From Sandaracinus sp. (GTDB lineage Bacteria > Myxococcota_A > Polyangia > Polyangiales > Houyiibacteriaceae), in the NCBI GenBank assembly GCA_020633125.1, contig JACKEH010000020.1, forward strand, positions 1 through 64,000: DNA of 64,000 nt. The letters run 5' to 3'. Position numbers and translations under genes: made by a program. The notes beneath the pieces were generated by a model. It worked only from the letters and a program-made list of their open reading frames with translations. It did no database searches and had not been told where the DNA came from. Each line of letters starts with the position of its first letter. Position 1 is the stretch's first letter. This document shows, piece by piece, positions 61,253-64,000 of the stretch.

Positions 61253-62484
61253 CGCGAGAGCTCCTTGGCCAGCTCCACGGACGCTCCGACCTCGGCGTCT
61301 CTGACTTCCTCCACCAAGGAATCGAACGCGCGTCGGAGGTCGTCGCTCGGGCACGCGCCGAAGCGTTGCGAGTGCAAGCGCTCGAAGACGTCCGCCGGAG
61401 TGGGCCCCTCACGCCGTGCCTCCGACGCGGGGTTCGCCTCGCCGGGGGTGACCATCGGCGCGGTCGGGCGAACCCTCACCACGCGCGCCGCGTAAGGTTC
61501 GAGGAGTGTCTCGACCTCGCGGCGTAGGCTCGGCGTCGGCCCTTCCACGGTGAGGAGGAGCTCGACGAAGGGAGCGCGCTCGGAGCCGCGAGGCGGAAGC
61601 ACACGCAGCGCGGCGGGGAGCTCCTCGAGCGTCGCGGAGATCGACACCATCGACACCGCGCGCGGTACGGGCAGCTGGTGGATCGACCGCGCTCTGGAGC
61701 CCTCGAGATCGACCAGCGTGACCGAGTGCTCGTAGGTTCGCTCCGACATCGCCAGGGGGATCGGGGACCCCGAGTAGCGAATGCGCGCGTCACCGACCGC
61801 TTGTGCGAGGTGAAGGTGTCCGAGTGCGACGTAGGCCACGTCGTCGGGGAAGATGCTCACGGGGACGCCCTCCTCACCACCGCGCAGCAAGCCGCGTTCG
61901 GAGTCGTTCGAGATTCGTCCGCCGACGAGGTGGCAGTGGCCGACGCCGATCAGCGCCCGCGATGGCTGGAGCGAAGTGCGCGCGCGGGCAAAGGCGTCGT
62001 CGTACACGCGCTTCAAGCACGCGGCGGTCGATTCTTCGGAGCGCCGATCGCCGGAACGGAGGAAGGGCATCGCGACCACTTGGGCCGCGACCTGACCCGA
62101 TTGGTCGTGGAGCGGGACGATCAACCGCTCGACGTCGTCCTCGTCGTACGTCCCCACCACGTGCACCCGAGAGAGTTGCCGCATCAGCGAGGCCGGCGCC
62201 TCGAGCCTCGAAGCGGGGTCGTGGTTCCCAGCGACGAGGACGACGTCGAGCGACGGACAACGCGCGAGAGCGTCGCGGAGGAAGTCGTAGAGCTGCTGAT
62301 ACGCGCTCGCCGGACTCACCGTCTTGTCGAGCACATCACCTGCGACGATCAGCGCGTCGACCGCGTGCTCCTCCAGCTGATCGAGGAGCCAAGCCAGGAA
62401 GGCGGCGTGCTCGTCGAAGCGATCGTGTCCATGGAGCGAGGCACCGAGGTGCCAGTCGGCGGTGTGGAGGAGTCGAAGGGCCAT
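61249..62484 (-). CDS. sbcD: SbcD, exonuclease nuclease subunit
   Basis: 411 residues from ATG 62484. Calcineurin-like phosphodiesterase motifs: HTADWHLG, VAGDVLDK, VAGNHDPASR, GVGHCH and YVALGHLHLAQ. SbcD supplies the Mn2+-dependent 3'-5' exonuclease and endonuclease activity of SbcCD. It is translationally coupled to sbcC. A longer frame to 62580 lacks typical sequence before MALRLLHTADWH. Confidence 0.95.
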   Translation of the reverse strand: MALRLLHTADWHLGASLHGHDRFDEHAAFLAWLLDQLEEHAVDALIVAGDVLDKTVSPASAYQQLYDFLRDALARCPSLDVVLVAGNHDPASRLEAPASLMRQLSRVHVVGTYDEDDVERLIVPLHDQSGQVAAQVVAMPFLRSGDRRSEESTAACLKRVYDDAFARARTSLQPSRALIGVGHCHLVGGRISNDSERGLLRGGEEGVPVSIFPDDVAYVALGHLHLAQAVGDARIRYSGSPIPLAMSERTYEHSVTLVDLEGSRARSIHQLPVPRAVSMVSISATLEELPAALRVLPPRGSERAPFVELLLTVEGPTPSLRREVETLLEPYAARVVRVRPTAPMVTPGEANPASEARREGPTPADVFERLHSQRFGACPSDDLRRAFDSLVEEVRDAEVGASVELAKELSR

Positions 62485-62655
62485 CGACTCGCGGGACGTC
62501 GCGCGCCCGCCCGGTCTGACAGCGGTAGTCGCGTTGGTGCAGCGGTGTCCCGTGTCACGTACGAGCAACCCGCGACGCAACGCGACCGGTCGCGGCGGCC
62601 CTCGTGTGGCAGACGCCCGGAAACCGTGGCCACGATCGCGCTCGCTCGCGAGTTC

Positions 62656-62976
62656 TCAGCCGGCTTGCTCGCGTGCTTTCAACCCGCGGTCGAGCTCGGC
62701 CAGCAACTCCGAAAACCACTGAAGCGGCTCGTCCGAATCGGCCGCGTCCTCCGCTTTGTCGGGACGAGGCCCCAGAGGGGGTACGGTGGTGACTTCGCGC
62801 GGTCTGGTCTCGAGGCTCGGTCGCTCGGGACGACGGGTGCAGAAGTCGCACTCGGGATCACTGCAGACCTCCTCGAGCCAGCCATCGCACGCGGGGCAGA
62901 AGACCGCGTCGTTGACGTCGTCGAGCTTGCGAATCGGGTGGTCGCACTCCGTGGGAGCAGGTCCTCGGCCGGGCAT
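62656..62976 (-). CDS. Small zinc-binding protein
   Basis: About 106 residues from ATG 62976 (a TTG at 63012 is an alternative). VFCPACDGW and VCSDPECDFCTR give five to six Cys arranged as a treble-clef or zinc-ribbon-like cluster. The C-terminus is helical (LQWFSELLAELDRGL). Upstream of sbcD on the same strand, 171 bp apart. Function unknown. Confidence 0.62.
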   Translation of the reverse strand: MPGRGPAPTECDHPIRKLDDVNDAVFCPACDGWLEEVCSDPECDFCTRRPERPSLETRPREVTTVPPLGPRPDKAEDAADSDEPLQWFSELLAELDRGLKAREQAG

Positions 62977-63060
62977 GGCCGGCACCGGTGAGGCCGCGGC
63001 GTCGGATGTCAATCGTGGTCAAGCCGTCCCACGCGCGCGCGTCAGACTCGGAGGTGCGTC

Positions 63061-63297
63061 GTGCGTCCTTGGCGCGTGCCCTTTCTCGTCACGTTCTTCT
63101 ACCGCGAGCCGACCTACACGCTCCGACGCGGCATCGAGTCGCGATTACACCGCAGGACCTACCGCATCCTGGCGACGTCTCCGCGTCAGGCCGAACTCGA
63201 AGCTCGTGAGCGTTTCGAGCTCGAGCGGCTTGAATCGGGGGTGGGCTGGGTGTGTGAGGTGGTCGAGGCGAAGGTCGAACGAATGGCCTCGGCGTGA
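63061..63297 (+). CDS. Small basic protein
   Basis: 78 residues from GTG 63061 with a strong GGAGGT site 5 nt upstream. VPFLVTFFYREPTYTLRRG and ILATSPRQAELEARERFEL suggest a beta-hairpin followed by a helix. Unrecognised, but the ribosome-binding site supports expression. Confidence 0.5.
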   Translation: MRPWRVPFLVTFFYREPTYTLRRGIESRLHRRTYRILATSPRQAELEARERFELERLESGVGWVCEVVEAKVERMASA

Positions 63298-63454
63298 AGA
63301 ACGACGCGCCCCACTGGTCGCTCGCGTGATTGAGGGTCGTCGCACCCACTCGGGATAGGGTGGTCGGCTCTTCTCGTCTTTGCAGGCGCACGATGCGGCC
63401 CCGTGTCGCAGGGCGAGGCGCTCCACCGGTCGAGAGCAAAGTCGGTGGCACCCG

Positions 63455-64000
63455 CTACTCGACCAAGCCGACCTCCGCGAAGCACTCGTTCGTGCAGTCG
63501 GCTTGGATGTCCCCGCAAGCGTCGGCGTCGTTCGGGACGACGCGGTAGCCGAAGGCCCACGTGGTCGCGCCGTCACCTGGGGTCACCCAGAATTGGCGAT
63601 TGCCCCGCGAGGTGTCTCCGATGCGGGCTGCGGCGATGAAGAAGCGGCCGTAGCATTCGGTGTCGCGGATTCGGACCGACTCGGCGACGGCAAAGTCACC
63701 ACTGACGACCAGGGTGGCGTCCGCCGGTCCCAGAAACTCCAGATTGGGGAAGTCGCCTTCGACGAGCTCCGCCCTGGGCATCCCGCACTGGAGCTGCACA
63801 GACTCGTCGAGGATTCGAAGGACGACTCGGTCGGGCAGGTCGAGTGCGGAGCACGCATACGATGGGTAGTCCGAGTACTCCTCCCAGTTTGGCAACGTCA
63901 TCTCGAGCGTTCGGCCGCTCCAATCGATGCAAGCGACTTCGGGCTTTCGGCAGTCGGCGCCGAGGAAGAGCGTCGAGGCGAGAGCGAGGACCAGTCGCGT
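63455..64000 (-). CDS. Cys-rich secreted lipoprotein, 5' end outside window
   Basis: The frame stays open to the right edge. The visible N-terminal part, LVLALASTLFLGADC, is a signal peptide with a plausible lipid-attachment Cys, so only a few codons are missing; an internal ATG at 63901 is not the start. The mature part has about ten Cys and beta-rich sequence (RVVLRILDES, ATLVVSGDF, WAFGYRVVPND). No family recognised; likely an exported myxobacterial lipoprotein. Confidence 0.7.
   Translation of the reverse strand, partial: TRLVLALASTLFLGADCRKPEVACIDWSGRTLEMTLPNWEEYSDYPSYACSALDLPDRVVLRILDESVQLQCGMPRAELVEGDFPNLEFLGPADATLVVSGDFAVAESVRIRDTECYGRFFIAAARIGDTSRGNRQFWVTPGDGATTWAFGYRVVPNDADACGDIQADCTNECFAEVGLVE

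Overview
The window is GC-rich throughout, with a strong preference for G or C at third codon positions. It shows traits typical of Myxococcota: lipoproteins with Asp-Ala-Gly linkers, a Ser/Thr kinase beside a caspase-like protease, an enhancer-driven RNA repair operon, and many small regulatory or HEPN-type genes. A Polyangiales/Sandaracinaceae-like myxobacterium is my best guess, from gene style only.

Layout. 0.2-2.5 kb: a ClC-type anion transporter and a convergent LamG-like lipoprotein. 2.6-7.6 kb: an RNA repair locus. RtcR (CARF-like domain plus sigma54 AAA+ activator) diverges from rtcB, and a good sigma54 promoter and a candidate upstream activating palindrome lie between them. The rtcA gene downstream carries an N-terminal MJ1316/DUF504 domain. 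7.8-17.5 kb: ordinary chromosome, with a translationally coupled pair of LuxR-type regulators (one a LuxR-AraC chimera), a quinone oxidoreductase, a lipid kinase, lnt, an MBL-fold hydrolase, a class D beta-lactamase-like protein and a membrane protein. 17.8-19.2 kb: tRNA-Gly(GCC) with its promoter and terminator, palindromic 12-bp repeats and the C-terminal remnant of a tyrosine recombinase. This looks like the edge of an old island inserted near the tRNA.

19.2-46 kb is accessory and defence-like. It opens with a broken CARF-HEPN (Csm6-like, TIGR02710-type) gene. Divergent from it is a tightly coupled four-gene operon: a DUF3800 protein, a sigma-factor-like protein, an unknown protein, and a Lon-like (S16) protease without an AAA+ motor. 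The operon recalls protease-released sigma factor signalling and is the most interesting candidate here. Then come a UDG-like protein, a second CARF/sigma54-type activator and a type I restriction-modification locus (hsdM, hsdS, hsdR). The locus is interspersed with an ApeA-like HEPN gene, a two-gene HD/phosphoribosyltransferase-like unit and a DUF262-AlbA fusion; HsdR itself ends in a HEPN-like extension. An ADP-ribosyltransferase-like gene, a GHKL ATPase and a DUF4258 protein close this part.

46-57.5 kb: thymidylate kinase, a frameshifted B12/radical SAM gene, a membrane protein with a HEPN-like motif, an HTH/nucleotidyltransferase toxin-antitoxin-like pair behind an operator-overlapped leaderless promoter, a HEAT-like protein, a kinase overlapping tail-to-tail with a caspase, a VWA protein, a zinc-ribbon protein and a membrane protein gene split by an in-frame stop. 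57.6-64 kb: sbcDC, small zinc and basic proteins, and a lipoprotein that runs off the right edge.
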